NCBI GenBank assembly: GCA_029718625.1
Contig: CM056377.1
Coordinates: 106,528,585-106,592,584, forward strand
Source: Synaphobranchus kaupii
Taxonomy: Eukaryota > Chordata > Actinopteri > Anguilliformes > Synaphobranchidae
Direction: 5' to 3'
DNA: 64,000 nucleotides
The translations under genes were made by a program, and so were the position numbers. Position 1 is the first letter of the stretch. Every line of letters begins with the position of its first letter. Below are positions 35,933 through 48,396 of the stretch, in pieces. The notes beneath the pieces were generated by a model. It was not told the DNA's origin and did not search any database. It saw only the letters and a list, made by a program, of their open reading frames with translations.

Positions 35933-37879
35933 TGTCATGGTTTTGGACCCTGTGGTCCTATGCGGTCGTTTTCCTTGGTGGCCACGCGAGGGCGCTGCCC
36001 TTTTGGTGGATGCTTGCTCCGCCCTGCTGAGTTGGGGGAGTGTCTGTTAAGCATTTACACCTGTCGTTGTCACCGGAGAGATGTATATAAGCCTACCGTT
36101 CCCTTCATTCGGGGGCTTCGACATTAATTGTTAATTGTTATGTACTGTGGTGTTATTGTTGGTTGTGAGTTCTCGTACCATTTTTGCTACTCGCCTATTT
36201 TTAGCGTCTCTTTTTAGAGGCAGGGCTTATTTCTTACTGGCTTGGTAGTTGATTGTCTCGTAGAAGTTTGGGACCGCAAATCTCTGCTCTATTTTGCCTT
36301 TTTAGTGCTTTTTCTCCGTGTATGGAGTTTTGGGCGATTCTGTTCAGAACTGTAGTTCTGCTCGCCCTTCGGTACATGTCTTCCCATTGGGAGATCAGGC
36401 GTTTTGCTTCTACTTAGTTATTAGCTCGTAGAAGTATAGAGTAGCAGTTCTTTGTTCCTTTCTTCGCCTGTTATTTGGTTTTCTTACTGAGAGACCTGGC
36501 GTTTGCTTCTACTCAATTCCGTGTTACTGTGAGCCAGTAAGTAGCTTCGGTACGTTTATTCCCTGTTGTCTCCTTCTCGTGGACTACGTTCCCCTTTGTT
36601 GTGACTCAGGGTTTTTGTTTTATATTGAGAGGCTGTCGTGCTATTTTGCGTTGGTCTTTATTACAGCGGTCCTCCGTCCTTTTTACCTACGGGACGATTT
36701 TGTTTCGGAACTATTGTTCTGTTCGTTTGCCGGGTGTGTTTCTCCTTGTGTGGAGTTTGGGCGAGGTTGTGGACATGTTTGTGTGACTGCGCGTAGCATG
36801 GTAACTTTAGCTCTCTGTTCCTTCGCTTCGTTACATTATTTTACTGAGAGGCTAGGGCGGTTGTTCCATTTTAAGCTTGCGTTAGTCTATGGATAGTAAA
36901 GTTATGGGACGACGGTGCTCCGTCGGCTCACCTGTAAAATGTTTCTCTCTCCTGGGAGATCGGGTGTTTACCACCTTTGTTTTCTTCATTGGACTGCGAG
37001 CCCATTAATATCGCCATGGAACGTTAAATCTCTGTTCCTGTTCGCCTCATTAATATATTCCTCATCTGAGAGGCAGGGCTTGTGCTTGTGTAAGTCAGTT
37101 AGCCGATAGTTTCGGTGCAGCTGTCCCATCGTCTTTTGTGCTCTGTCTCTGTGTATGGAGATTTGGGCGATTCTGTTCAGAACTGTAGTTCTGCTCGCCC
37201 TTCGGTGCAATTCGTCTCTTAGTGAGATCGGGCGATGTTTTGGACATGTTTGCGTTTGACTGCGAGCCTATTATTCTCGCCATGGAACGTTAAATCTCTG
37301 TTCCTTTGCGCCTCGTTATTTTCCTCATATAGAGAGGCAGGGCGCTTATTTTCAATTCATCTCGCGTTGGTCTAGCCGGTAAATGTCTGGTACTGCCTGT
37401 CCTGTTTCGTTCCTTTCGGTGCCTTTTCTCCTTGCATGGAGTTTGACGATTTTGTTTGGAACTGCTGTTCTTTTCGTCTTTTGGCGCATGTCTTCCTATA
37501 GGGAGGATTGGGCGATTTTGTGGACACGTTTGTGTTTGACCGCGAGTTTGAGAGTAGCCTGGGAACGTTGGATCTGTTCCTTTCGCCTCCACTCATACTA
37601 TCATATTATTTTGCAGTGTTTGTTGTGTTTTATGTTTGTCTTTACACTACTCGCCCGACCGAGACAGGGCGCGTATTATTTCTGGCTGTTTTGATCCCTG
37701 TCTTTACGCTCTACTTGGCGTTTGACAGTTAGCCGGTTAGTAGCGTCTCTAGTGGTGTTTGTGTTCCTTGTCTTGTCTCCTCCCTTATCTGCGGGTATCC
37801 CGCCTTAGTGGCCTAAGGGCTTAATGAATCCCCTTGCTGCGTTTGGCTCCTCCCACGTCACACGTCACGCCCCATTACA
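35933..37879 (+). mobile_element. Long solo LTR (TGTCATGGTTTT family), 1.95 kb
   Basis: It starts TGTCATGGTTTTGGACC, ends GCCCCATTACA, and is flanked by the 5-bp duplication CACAC (35928-35932 and 37880-37884). A TATA box (TATATAAG) lies at 36084, about 150 bp from the left end; the related LTR at 61470-63860 has its TATA at the same distance. Downstream, about 36.2-37.7 kb is built of four to five diverged units of about 220-280 bp. No gag or pol is present, so this is a solo LTR. The numerous frames of 60-105 codons are not supported as genes. Confidence 0.85.
36315..37580 (+). repeat. Tandem stem-loop units within the long LTR
   Basis: Each unit carries the same kinds of small inverted repeats. 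(1) CTCC-N6-GGAG (36315, about 36742, 37428). (2) A longer hairpin with outer stem GGGCGA/TCGCCC (36332-36367 and 37165-37200) or GACGA/TCGTC (37445-37478) or ACGA/TCGT (36694-36726), and inner stem GAAC/GTTC. (3) CTCC/GGAG-type short stems before GAT(C)GGGCG. (4) GGAAC...GTTCC (37018, 37284, 37562). The bases change while pairing is kept. Confidence 0.65.
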
Positions 37880-37884
37880 CACAC

Positions 37885-38634
37885 TAAATAAACTAGCTCT
37901 ATTCCTAAGCAATGCTATCCAAACTTTCCTAAATTATTTAATGCAACTTGGCCCTGTGTGGCCCATCTTAGCTTGTGAAGAGATTGTGCCTCATGAAACA
38001 ACATATGATTTCAATGAATGTTTTTAACAGTTGATGAATAATTACACTCCAAAATATATATCGTTATACTTTGTTGGCAAGTTTACTTTAGAAAATGTAT
38101 AGGTTTTAAAATGTTAACTGCTGCTACAGATTTCTTTACAATTCACAAACAGACATTTAACATAATAGTTATGATATTTGCAAACAGAATTTTGTGAACA
38201 CAAGGATATCTATGCTCTGTAGGACCACACAGGTTTTGATAGAAATCCAAATATTCCAAATAAATAAATCAATAAATACATATTTATAAATCAATAAATA
38301 CATAATAAATACAGTTTATAAATCCGATCTCTTAAGGGATTGCAGCGTAGCTTATAGTAGGCTATCATCAATTCTTAATGTAGCCTATTATCGTAAATTC
38401 TTTAATTTTCCTAGTAACTTTTATGGTGATATTGTGTTATCTGCGAAAAGGATAAACTGAACAGAGCTGAAGTAAAAACTGAACAGAGCTGAAGTAAAGA
38501 AATGAATGAAAACATAATAAAGAAATGTTGGCCGAGGCGTTGAAGGTTCGTTTTCCACAGTGAGTCAGACATGACCGCAAGCGCACATTTGTGTGAGATT
38601 AAAACATGTAGCCAATGGCACAGTTATTTAAATT
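37885..38634. other. Intergenic, no gene seen
   Basis: It holds a 21-bp tandem duplication (AACTGAACAGAGCTGAAGTA) near 38455-38497 and short AAATA-rich runs at 38260-38320. Nothing else is recognised. Confidence 0.4.
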
Positions 38635-38811
38635 GTTAATTCGTTCGCTCGATATAATTAATTTGTTCGCTGGATATAATCAATTCGTTCGCTCGATATA
38701 ATCAAGTTGTTCGCTCGATATAATTAATTTGTTCACTCAATATATTTAATTCGTTCCCCGCGATATAATGAATTAGTTCCCTCAATATAATTAATTTTTT
38801 CCCTCAAATGA
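38635..38811. repeat. Minisatellite, about 23-bp unit TTCGTTCGCTCGATATAAT
   Basis: About eight imperfect copies of (A)ATTCGTTCGCTCGATATAAT, decaying towards the right into TTCCCTCAATATAAT. Each unit combines a CpG-rich half and an AT half. Confidence 0.85.
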
Positions 38812-40469
38812 GCAAACCTTCATTTCGCAAGCAGGTCGTTTTCCTTTCTAATGCATATCTTAATAAAGGCATCAACCCCCCCTACGGTGTCAGTTAGAAG
38901 TGGGCTTGTGGAAGGACACTACTGGTGGGATGTAGGCTACTCTCTTAATGCACTAGGCTATTGCTCAGCGACATTTTAAGCTTATGCCGTAAAAGTGCAA
39001 CAAATAAGTAAAAAGATGGGATGGACACGTGTCTTTATAACGTGCATGTTTTATTAGGCTATATCAACCGTAAATACAAGCACACCATGGCACATTGTTA
39101 AATAGCCTATAGGTACGTGAAATTGAGCATTTTAAAACAAGAAGTTTTTAAAAAGGTTATCCTGAACAAATGCAATTAGCTAAATACCAAAATCTCAAAA
39201 CATGCCAACAGCACATTAGAAATGATAACGATAATTATCGTCAGTAGCCTATTTAAAATTTTAAACATTTTACATTTTAAAACAAGCACAAGTTTTAAAA
39301 AGTGTAGCATACTCAGTAGGCTATTTGTGTCCACTAGGTGGAACCCTAGGCCCTCATATATAATTACCTTTCATACAGCGCAGGGGTGAACATGGCATGC
39401 ACTGGCTCAGTATCATGGCAATGTGTGGCTCATGAGAATAAAAATCTTAAAAACCTCCTAAACAGTTTCCTCATTATTCCACATATCTCCCGGGTTTATC
39501 ACAAAAAGTTGTTGCAGAACAAATGCAATTAACTATATACCCTAGCTAAATACCAAAAGCGGAAACGCTTTTGATGTGATGCCTAACGAGAATTATCGTC
39601 CGTTCCGTAGGCTCGTTAAAGTCGAAGTCACACGGACGGTGATAGGCATTTCATCGCATGTAGTTGGTCACAGATGAGTCAAGAAGACAGGACGGCAGGA
39701 TTGGAGAAGAATGCCGCGATGTAATCTGAGCGCTATAAAACCGAATAGGCAATGTCGGGAGGGGGGCGCGGTCCAACGTGATGATCATGCAGTTAGCTGT
39801 CAAATGTCTTGCAATAGATGTCAAATCGTGGGTTTGACATGAATAAAATGCCCTAGAAAATCATCCATAAGACAATTTATTAGTCGATGGATATAAGCCT
39901 AATATCATTTAGCTATTCGTTTTAGTTGGTGCATTGTAGTGTTTAATATCTTCCCGAAAAATTGCTATTTCTAAACTTTATAACATTATAACACCTCGCT
40001 CCCCGGGTTTCCCGGGAAATCCCGTCTAAAAAACTAGAGACGTTCTAGTAGGCTATTATCAAATGTGCGACCCTACTTATTGGTTTACGGGCTACCGGCC
40101 ATATGTCATATAAAACTATATCTTTCAGCACAATGGCACTGTCCACTAGCGTACTATTGGCTGAGATTCTTGAATATCAATAACAACAAACTGTTTTTCA
40201 AAGACGTTTTATTAATTAAAGCAACATATTTTCTGTACAAAATTATGGTTGTTTTGGAACTTCGGACATCTAAACAAAGGCTATAGGGCTATTCGGCCTA
40301 CCTGAACCGTGAAATGTAGCCTATTAATGCTGGCTATAACTGTTCATGACAAAAAAGGCTTTAGGTGGCAAACGGCCAGTGTTTAAGGAAAAGGACTATA
40401 CAGTGCAGTTCCCAGGGGCCAACTCTAGTTCAGAGGCCAGTGCCTTGGTCAAGGGCAATGGCAGGAGTA
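38812..40469. other. Intergenic; local duplications only
   Basis: Fragments of 39130-39250 (GAACAAATGCAATTA, AATTATCGTC) recur at 39271-39300 and 39515-39600, suggesting old local duplications. No gene is recognised. Confidence 0.4.
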
Positions 40470-40619
40470 TACCTAACCTCAAATACATGTCTTTGGTGTG
40501 GGAGGAAACCGGAGTACCCAGAGGAAACCCACGCAAACATGCAAACTGCAGAGAGGAACCAGACCAGGAACCTTTTTCTTGTGAGGCAACAGTGCTAACC
40601 AGTACACCACCATGCCAAG
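40470..40619 (-). repeat. tRNA-SINE / LINE-tail type repeat
   Basis: Read on the minus strand it shows GGCATGGTGGTGTACTGG TTAGCACTGTTGCCTCA, then GTGGGTTTCCTCTGGGTACT and CCGGTTTCCTCCCACA. This is a very common fish interspersed repeat. It is diverged and truncated. Confidence 0.7.
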
Positions 40620-41072
40620 TATTGTGATAGTGCTTCCAAAGTTACAAATATTTAGAAGTTACAAACTAACTCCATTACCAATTAATGCTAATCTCTGAGG
40701 TCCTACAGTAATTTCTGTTTAAAAATGCAGGTTGTCATAGTGCATAATACTATGTCTCTTTGATTCATCACTTATCTGCAGCGATTCACATTTTTCACTT
40801 GTCTCAAAATTTAGTGTTCGGGAACAATCTCAGATCTTAGATTATCTTCCCTTTAAAAGCAACATTACACACAGATTAAGCAGATAAAGTGGTATGTCAT
40901 TGTGTTCCAGCTTCCAAAACACATAATAGGCCGAAGTGCCTTGATTTAAACATAAATAACATACTTAGAATTATAGCCAGAGGCTTCCAACTTTTTAATA
41001 CAAAAACCCATAATCAGGCTTTACAAAATTAATATTTTTTCAAAATGAATATTAATATTATAAAAATATTTG

Positions 41073-41986
41073 TGTTACGGTTCCGAGCAGGGACTGGACC
41101 CAAATGCACGACTCAACACTCAAGGAATTTCCAATAGTTCCAATAATTTATTGCTTCGACAAAACCTCCTGAAGCATAGGGAGAAAGACAGACAAGACAA
41201 AACCAGATATGGATTAGCAGGGGATCAGCGGGAGCGGGAGAGGCCAGGGACTGGACAGTGGCAGGAATCCGGGCTGGTTGAGCAGAGGAGGAGCCGGGAG
41301 CGGGAGACAGGGCAGAGTGGAGTGGGCATGAACAGCTGCAGGTTAGCAAAGCTGGAGCACTGGCTAGATGCACACACAGCAGCAGGCTTGCAGAACTGGA
41401 GCACAGGCAGGATGCACACACAGCTGTAGGTGGGCAGAACTGGAGCACAGGCAGGATGCACAAACAGCTGCAGGCTGGCAGACTTGGAAGCAGACAAGAG
41501 TTAGTAACAGCAAGGCAGGACAGGATGAACAGCGTGTTAATGCCGTTCCTGGCGAGAGCTAATTAAAGCTGGGCAAGACTGGAAAATAGCGAATGCAGAT
41601 TCAAACGAGAGCATTGAAGCAGGCTAGACAGGACTAGATACAAAGTATCCAATGAGACAAGACCAGGGTATTACTACAATGAGACTTAACGAACTGGCAC
41701 AGGACAAAGAACACCGGGTGACTAAATACAAAAGTTAATAAGTATCAATTAAGTGCCGCGTGTGAATGTATGCGTGAGTGATTAGCGGAGCAGAGAGTGT
41801 GCAGAATGCATGCGGAGAGAAGGAAAGGGATAGGCGGACACAGAGCAATGGAACAGAGTGACACAAAAGGGAAAAACACGCCCAGCCTGCAGCATGAGGG
41901 GAAACAATCAGGAATAAAAACAAACACGATACGAGAGGAAACAGGTAAAACATGGGACACAAAAGGACGGGAATGAGAGCATCACA
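41073..41986 (-). mobile_element. Solo LTR (GGACCCAAATGCA family), 914 bp
   Basis: It starts TGTTACGGTTCC, ends GAGCATCACA, and is flanked by the perfect 5-bp duplication ATTTG (41068-41072 and 41987-41991). On the minus strand AATAAATTATTGG serves as poly(A) signal before TGCATTTGGGTCC. It shares ends and the CGCCCAGCCTGCAGCA block with the LTR at 1753-3491. It carries a 44-bp tandem repeat of its own (about 41340-41490, unit with AACTGGAGCACAGGCAGG). Confidence 0.88.
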
Positions 41987-41991
41987 ATTTG

Positions 41992-43077
41992 TTCTTTAAA
42001 GCACAACTGAACTTTGGTAGAACTTTGGGTTGTGTAGTTACTTGGCCATAATATGACTTCAAATGGTGGCAAAATATATTCGTTAGTTGCTCTGTGCTCC
42101 CCTGGGGTGAATCATAGCCTAATCCAGAATAGGCTATTTGTCGCTCTCCATTCACTTCTATAGGGCAGCTAAAACGCTCTCAAAATGACACTTCTAACAC
42201 GTATACGAACGAGATGTTTCAGTCTGAAAATGTCTTTTTTTAAATTATGTGAATCTCCACCCAAGCTGCCAGCATGATTTTGCATGTGACTTGCCATTAA
42301 ATATTATTTAATAAATATACACACTATTCTAAACATTAATTCTCTGAAATAACTGAAGTAAATTCTGATTTTCGACACACTATTCTAATTTCTTGAAATA
42401 CTATTTTGGGGGTTTTCTGGAGCTGTAAGCCAAAATGATGAAAAATGAAACAAATAAAGGCTAGAAATATTTCACTTTGTGTGTAATGAATCTATAATCT
42501 ATGAAAGTTTCACTTTTTGAATGGAATTATGGAAAAAAAAAAACTTCCATGATATTCAAATTTTTTGGAAAGGATCTGTACATAGAGAGAGAGAGAAAGA
42601 GAGAGAGAGGTATGTATTATACCTTGTCTTTTCTTATGTTAACATTTGTATTATACCTTGTCTTCTCTTATGTTAACATTTATCTAAACTAAAGAAATAT
42701 TGTTGTAAATGTCAAATAATGAATCAGAAAAGCCACATTTCCTGGCCTCCAAGCAGGCCAACATTGTCACATGTCGGACATTGTGTTGATTTAATAAAGA
42801 AGCGGCATTGGCTAATAATTAACAGTTGCTTGCTCAGAAGAGCTTTACCACAGTGTAGTGCTGGGAGGCAGTGACTTCAAATAAATGTTTTTCTTCAGGT
42901 CTTTTTGGTGTGCCACTGGTGCAGTAGCAGCATATTATGAACCAAAACATGTAATATGGATATAAACAACCTTTTTCTTCTACGACCACAGAAGATTAAG
43001 GATATATCAGGTATTTCCATCAATTCTTCGTAACTTCTTGAAGTAGCATTTGATTGTACAGTATGACTACTTGTCAT
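41992..43077. other. Intergenic, no gene seen
   Basis: A 35-bp tandem duplication (TATTATACCTTGTCTT...) lies at about 42613-42683, next to a short GA tract at 42584-42610. Nothing else is recognised. Confidence 0.4.
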
Positions 43078-43440
43078 TACATTGCATTACATTACAATCA
43101 CTTAGCAGACTCTCGTATCCCAAGTGATTGACAAAAGTGGAGAACAACAGGATTGCTTTCAGGAATAAAACATTTTGATATCACCAATAAGGCACATACG
43201 GCCTACAAACAAGCCAACATTTAGTATAGTAAACTAAACTAAATACTGCTACAAATACCATTAGCCTATCTTTACACAGCTATAACATTATAACATTACC
43301 TGCTGTGGGAAGCTCATTCCACTACTGGGGGCCAGAAAAGACAGCTGCCCGATAAGCTAGAACCAAGGTTTTGAATTTGATATCAGTAGCCAGTAGAGAT
43401 GAGAAGGGGTGTGACATAGATGAGCCTGAGGATTCATATA
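43078..43440 (-). repeat. LINE 3' end relic with SINE/LINE tail
   Basis: CATTACATTACAATCACTTA and GCAGACTCTCGTATCC are the reverse complement of the tail shared by the SINE copies at 46.8 and 48.4 kb. GTGGGAAGCTCATTCCACTA near 43305 is typical of LINE coding ends on the minus strand. Strongly diverged. Confidence 0.5.
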
Positions 43441-44173
43441 TGTGAGAACATGCTTCATTTCAAAATACTGATTTCAAAGGATATAATAATCTAGGATCAT
43501 TGCCTAATAGCACTCACAGAATAAGATAAGAGCTGACATGTGGTCAGTAGCATTAACATTATCTTCCAGAATATGGTCTTTGATCATAAAATGAAAAGTA
43601 GAAGCACTCCCCTCCAAAATTGAATCATATCATTGTCAGATTATTATCTACTCGTGGAAAAGAATACTTTATATGCCACTATTCATCATTCTCAGGCATT
43701 GAACAAATTAAGACCATTCCATTGAGCTGAAGGAAGTAATATGGTTCTACAGAAGGAAACTGCTAATAAGAGAGGAATTATCTTTTATCCATGGTGACCA
43801 CTGTCAAAATACTCACCATCAAAGTACTCTGTCAGAAAGGTTAGACACAGTCTGGAAAACTGAAACCTGCAGTAGAAGAAAGGATATGAAGATGAGTTTG
43901 GGCTGCCCACACTGTAAATAATTTTTTCCACCACTCCCTGACCAGGGGTAGAGAAAGATAGGAAGGCCCAGGAACACTCAAAGATGATACTTTTTTTTTC
44001 CAGCAAATGAGGCACATCTGGAGAGATCAGGAAGGACATGACATTAGAAGGAAGTCATGGAAAATGAGTCTAATCTAATATAGCCAAATAATGAACATAG
44101 ACATTTGAGGCCAAAATAATAAAGCAAATTTACATTACAAAAAGATGTGAAACAAACAAATGAGAAGCTTTAA

Positions 44174-45010
44174 CCCCTTTGCACAGATGTCAAATTTAGT
44201 CAGTTCTCACCTATTTAGGGGGTGTTCTATTTAAGGCTTTATAACTCCAGGTGTGAGCATTACAGAGACTTGGAACATGGCTTAAATGAAACAAGACAAT
44301 TGTACCATTTACAATACTAGATTAGTTTATTTTCATAAATGATGTCAAAATAAAGTCCCACAAATGCAAAGGCATCTTGGCAAAAATGCAAAGAAACATT
44401 GTTTTTCTTTAGTTTGCAATGAAATACTGAGAGCTACAGAGAAACAGGTAGAACTACATTTCTTGGATCACAAACTCTGTGTCCACAAGTGTGCAAAATC
44501 TGAGGGTGATATGCAGAACTGCTACATATCTATGATGCAAAATATAGGCAGTGTACCCTGCTGTCCCTTAGCGTCTCCAAATGTATCCAAAATAAATGTG
44601 CTAAATTGTGCACTGCTGTAAATCATAAAATAACTATATTTAACTACAAATCAACTGTTTTGGCTCATAAAACTCACTTTTGCGTAATTTTCAAGTGGGG
44701 ATTACTATCTATTCATCAGTAGCCTACTATAGGGGATAGATATCTATGGGTCTAAACACCTATCCAAACTATTTTGTGTCCATTATAAAACATATACACA
44801 TTCATACGCATTTCAAGGAAAATTTTCATTCATCTAGCATATACTGTATGCACACTAAATGTGAATAAATATTTTCTATTCCCTGAGTGATAAGTATTTC
44901 CCAGGGAGATACTAAGCCATACAGTGTATATTAGGTACGATGAGATTACAATAAAATAATAACACCATTAGGAAAATGCTGGCACATGTTCTAGCTTCAG
45001 GGCAAATCAA
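44174..45010 (-). mobile_element. piggyBac-like MITE copy, truncated
   Basis: It begins after TTAA (44170-44173) with CCCCTTTGCACAGATGTC. It runs in reverse orientation to the copy at 30357-31545 and shares long stretches (ATAACTCCAGGTGTGAGCAT, TATCCAAACTATTTTGTGTC). The far end is not recognisable, so it is truncated. No transposase. Confidence 0.65.
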
Positions 45011-46835
45011 ACATAAAACATGACTGAGCCACCTATGAACACTTACACTGTATGTGAAATGCACTCAAAATGCGAAAATAACAATATCGAGCATTTGCCA
45101 CAACCACTCCCACTCTTGCCTTGTTGACGAGTTAGTAAATTAGTAAAAACCTGCGAAAATAACAGGAAACAACTATTACAACTAATAGCAGATCGGCTAT
45201 TATCACTTTTTCATGAATTAGTGTGAATATGTATATTGTTCACAAGTGTTGAAATGTTTCATCATTGATTTGAATGTGGTTAATAGATTGACTTGTTCTC
45301 ATTTAAAACCATAGTTCTTAATGGTTAAATTGAATATGCAATTACATTTACAAGGAGCATGTTTTTAAAATGAAATGCTATGTGTATATTTCCCAAATGA
45401 TTTAGATAAATTCCCAAACTCCTTTCTTACCTCTAAGCTCTTACAGCACTCCCGCTTGGATGTAATGAAACGGTTTAATTTACATTCATTAGCTGTTCTT
45501 ACCTATATCTGTACATTAATGTAGTGTGAGGGATTAGATGACAGAGATAAGATGCCAGTGTTGCAGGTTCAAGGTATAATTCATACAGTGAGCAGACTTG
45601 AAGGCACTGGAAAAATCCGGATTAGTATGAAGATCTGAGGATTTCAGCATTTTTGAATCAGAGTTTGGGATCAAAGCCCAGAATGCGTGTGTCTTGAAGG
45701 AAAGGGAGTCACCAGTAATGAGAAGTAAAGGAGATATAGTGACATCAACAGTTCTGCACTGGAAACTAATGTCTGGTAACGAACGGCTCTTGAAGCTGCT
45801 AATGCACCTTCATCAGAACTGTCACAGATCAGACTGAGGACCTGTGGCAAGTTGTAATTCAGCACACAGGAAAGAGCAACCTCGGCAACTCCAGCGCTGT
45901 TTTACGGCTTGAATTTATTCTGCCTCATGCTCTGCATCCCAGTATGGTGTATGTGATAGATGTAAAAGCATGAAAATTAATAGCTTTTTTAATAAAGAAC
46001 ATAACATCTTAAATGGATTCAATGGAATGGAAAAGTAGAGGCAAACCGTTCAGATTCATAATCAGCATTATAATCTGATTATGATGATCATTATCTTTGC
46101 CATTTGTGGGAAATCCATTCGAATTTGAATTGTTTATTGGCTAAAGATGATACAGGCTTTTATTCATTCTTCTCATAATACTGCGTATACTCATGAAGGA
46201 CGGAACTGTAGAAATTTGTCATGTATTGGTATTATTGATATCCAAGAACCATTACTGTAAAACCTATTACATAAGAAACATGTATAGTATTCATTAGATT
46301 ATGCTACAATACTACAATACACCACTGCAATGTGCCCATTGATTTTAACTACTGTCGGAAATATTTTGTGTTGCATCAGGAATATTCTGATCCGCAAGAG
46401 TGGAAATCTCTCATAATCTTTAATAGCACACTTACATTTTATCAAACTTTAAACATAAATCATTCAGCTGTCACTATATGTGGCTTAATCATGTATAATG
46501 ATATACACATCACTATACTGTACATGATAAGCCATAAGCAAACTCCACCATGCCCTGAGATTCTGCACAAAATTCAACAGAAGAGGGCTTTTAGTTTCTA
46601 GTTGTTACATTTCACCGTCAAACATTATTTCTCTTGTTTTATTGATGTAGTTGGTTTGTTTTTATATAAGGTAGAATCCATTGAAGTATCTATTTCTTGA
46701 TTGCATAATGCACTACCCTTTTGACTGTGCTATGATTGGTTTGAATGTCTAAAATATGTCTAGGCCTTCAGAGGAGCCAGCTTATTTAATCAACAAAAGA
46801 CCCTCTAGGCTTAAATGGCTGTACATTAGGAAGCA
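45011..46835. other. Intergenic, no feature seen
   Basis: No gene, RNA or repeat is recognised. Confidence 0.4.
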
Positions 46836-47055
46836 GTAGCAGCAGTGCAGTAAAATGGTTAGGGAACTAGGGCTTGTAACTGAGAGGCTGCAGGTTACAT
46901 TTCCAGCTGGGGTGCTGTCATTGCACCCTTGAGCAAGGTGCTTATCCTGAACTGCTTCAGTAAATTTCCAGCTGTATAAATGGATTGAATGTAAAAATGT
47001 AATCTGTGTAAGCTTCTCTGGATAACAGGGTCTGCTAAATGCTGACATGTAATGA
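46836..47055 (+). repeat. tRNA-derived SINE (UnaSINE-like)
   Basis: The tRNA-like head has an A-box region (TAAAATGGTTAGGG) and a decayed B box (GGTTACATTTCC). The body is CACCCTTGAGCAAGGTGCTT and CCAGCTGTATAAATGGAT. The tail, CTCTGGATAACAGGGTCTGC TAAATG, ends in TGTAATG repeats. The resemblance to eel UnaSINE is from memory. Confidence 0.75.
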
Positions 47056-47387
47056 AATGCAGGACTACTTAAACTCAGGGGCTCTTTAGTTTGTTAAATA
47101 TGAAATTAGATCTATGCTCCCCGAAAACAAAGTCTAAAACAAAAACAATATTTTTCTTCCATGTATTTTACCTTGTGCTCTCATACAGATTTAGACATTA
47201 TTCATACTAATACTAGCAAGGTCCTTCCTGTCTGGCATTATCATCTACATCAGCTATGATGATTAAGAATTCAAATATCTGTATGCCTTTATCCCAACAT
47301 AAATTTGGTACACACCCATGTGAAAAAAAATATCCTAAGCCCAATTAAATAAATTATTTGAAGCCTAATTATAGTTTAAATAACTAG

Positions 47388-47855
47388 TGCAGTGCCCATA
47401 CAAAACATGCCCGTTACGGAACGGGCTGATTGCTTGGCCCCCGGTATTGATGCTTGCAGCTTTCTCGAGAACCGCTCATCCAATCAACACTGCCCTTCCT
47501 TGGGTCCTGAGCAATACACCTAGCGAATTTCAACTTCCTACAGTGCCCGGTTGTTGAGCAAAGCGAAATACAGACACACAGACAGCAGACACACAGACAC
47601 GATTTCTTCCTTTATAGTTAGATGCAGTGCCCGTTCAGAACGGGCCGATTGCTTGGCCCCCCAGTAATGATGCTTGCAGCTTTCTCAAGAACCACTCATT
47701 CAATCAACTTCACACTCGACACTGCACTTCCTTGGGTCCTGAGCAATACACCTAGCGAATATCAACTTCCTACAGTGCCCAGCTGTCAAGCAAAGTGAAA
47801 TACTGACACACAGACAGCAGACACACAGACAGAATTTCTTCCTTTATAGTTAGAT
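47388..47855. repeat. Two tandem 235-bp units with a hairpin head
   Basis: Units start at 47388 and 47623 with TGCAGTGCCC and end in CTTCCTTTATAGTTAGA(T). Each carries a CCCGTT...AACGGG hairpin near its head and a CACACAGACAGCAGACACAC stretch near its tail. They differ by scattered substitutions. I do not recognise the family with certainty. Confidence 0.8.
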
Positions 47856-48396
47856 TATACTTATATTTTGTTCACATGGGCTTATCACATTGAGCTTTTT
47901 TTTAAACCATTTTATTGTCATCAAGCCTTTGATAATGGTCATGCCATGTGTTTCTGAATGCTAAGATGTGGGGAAATAAAGCATGGCAAAAACACACCTG
48001 CTAGTCTTCCTTAGTGAGGTGAATAGCCGCTTTTGCGTGGAGATTGCAGTCATATGCTGTCTAAAGCCAGAATGAAACTGGATCTGTTATGGAATTCAAG
48101 AAGGGAGAGTAATATGAGAGGAACAGCACAAAAAGTCATGAGCATCAAACCTACCATGGACCAGCACTGAATGGTAGAAGTTGACATTGCCACAAATGAT
48201 AAGGTTTTTCCAAGCTTTTCTAGCACTCTTCTTCTGGAAGTAGCCGAATGTTATTATTTACAATACAAAAATTATTATATACTACAATGCCATATTCCCT
48301 GCACACTCAACCTGTACATGAACTGTGATATGAAGACTGATGTCTCATAAATATAAATGGCAGAAATCTCAGGTATTCAGGGTTGGCAATACACAG
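47856..48396. other. Intergenic, no feature seen
   Basis: No gene or repeat is recognised. Confidence 0.4.

Noticed and set aside
36579..36896. 105-codon cysteine-rich frame as a secreted peptide
   Set aside because: It lies inside the repeat units of the solo LTR, and the frame is not kept in the neighbouring units.
47405..47590. Hammerhead ribozyme in the 235-bp units
   Set aside because: GCTGATTG and CGAAAT recall core elements, but CTGATGA is not matched and no three-stem layout closes.
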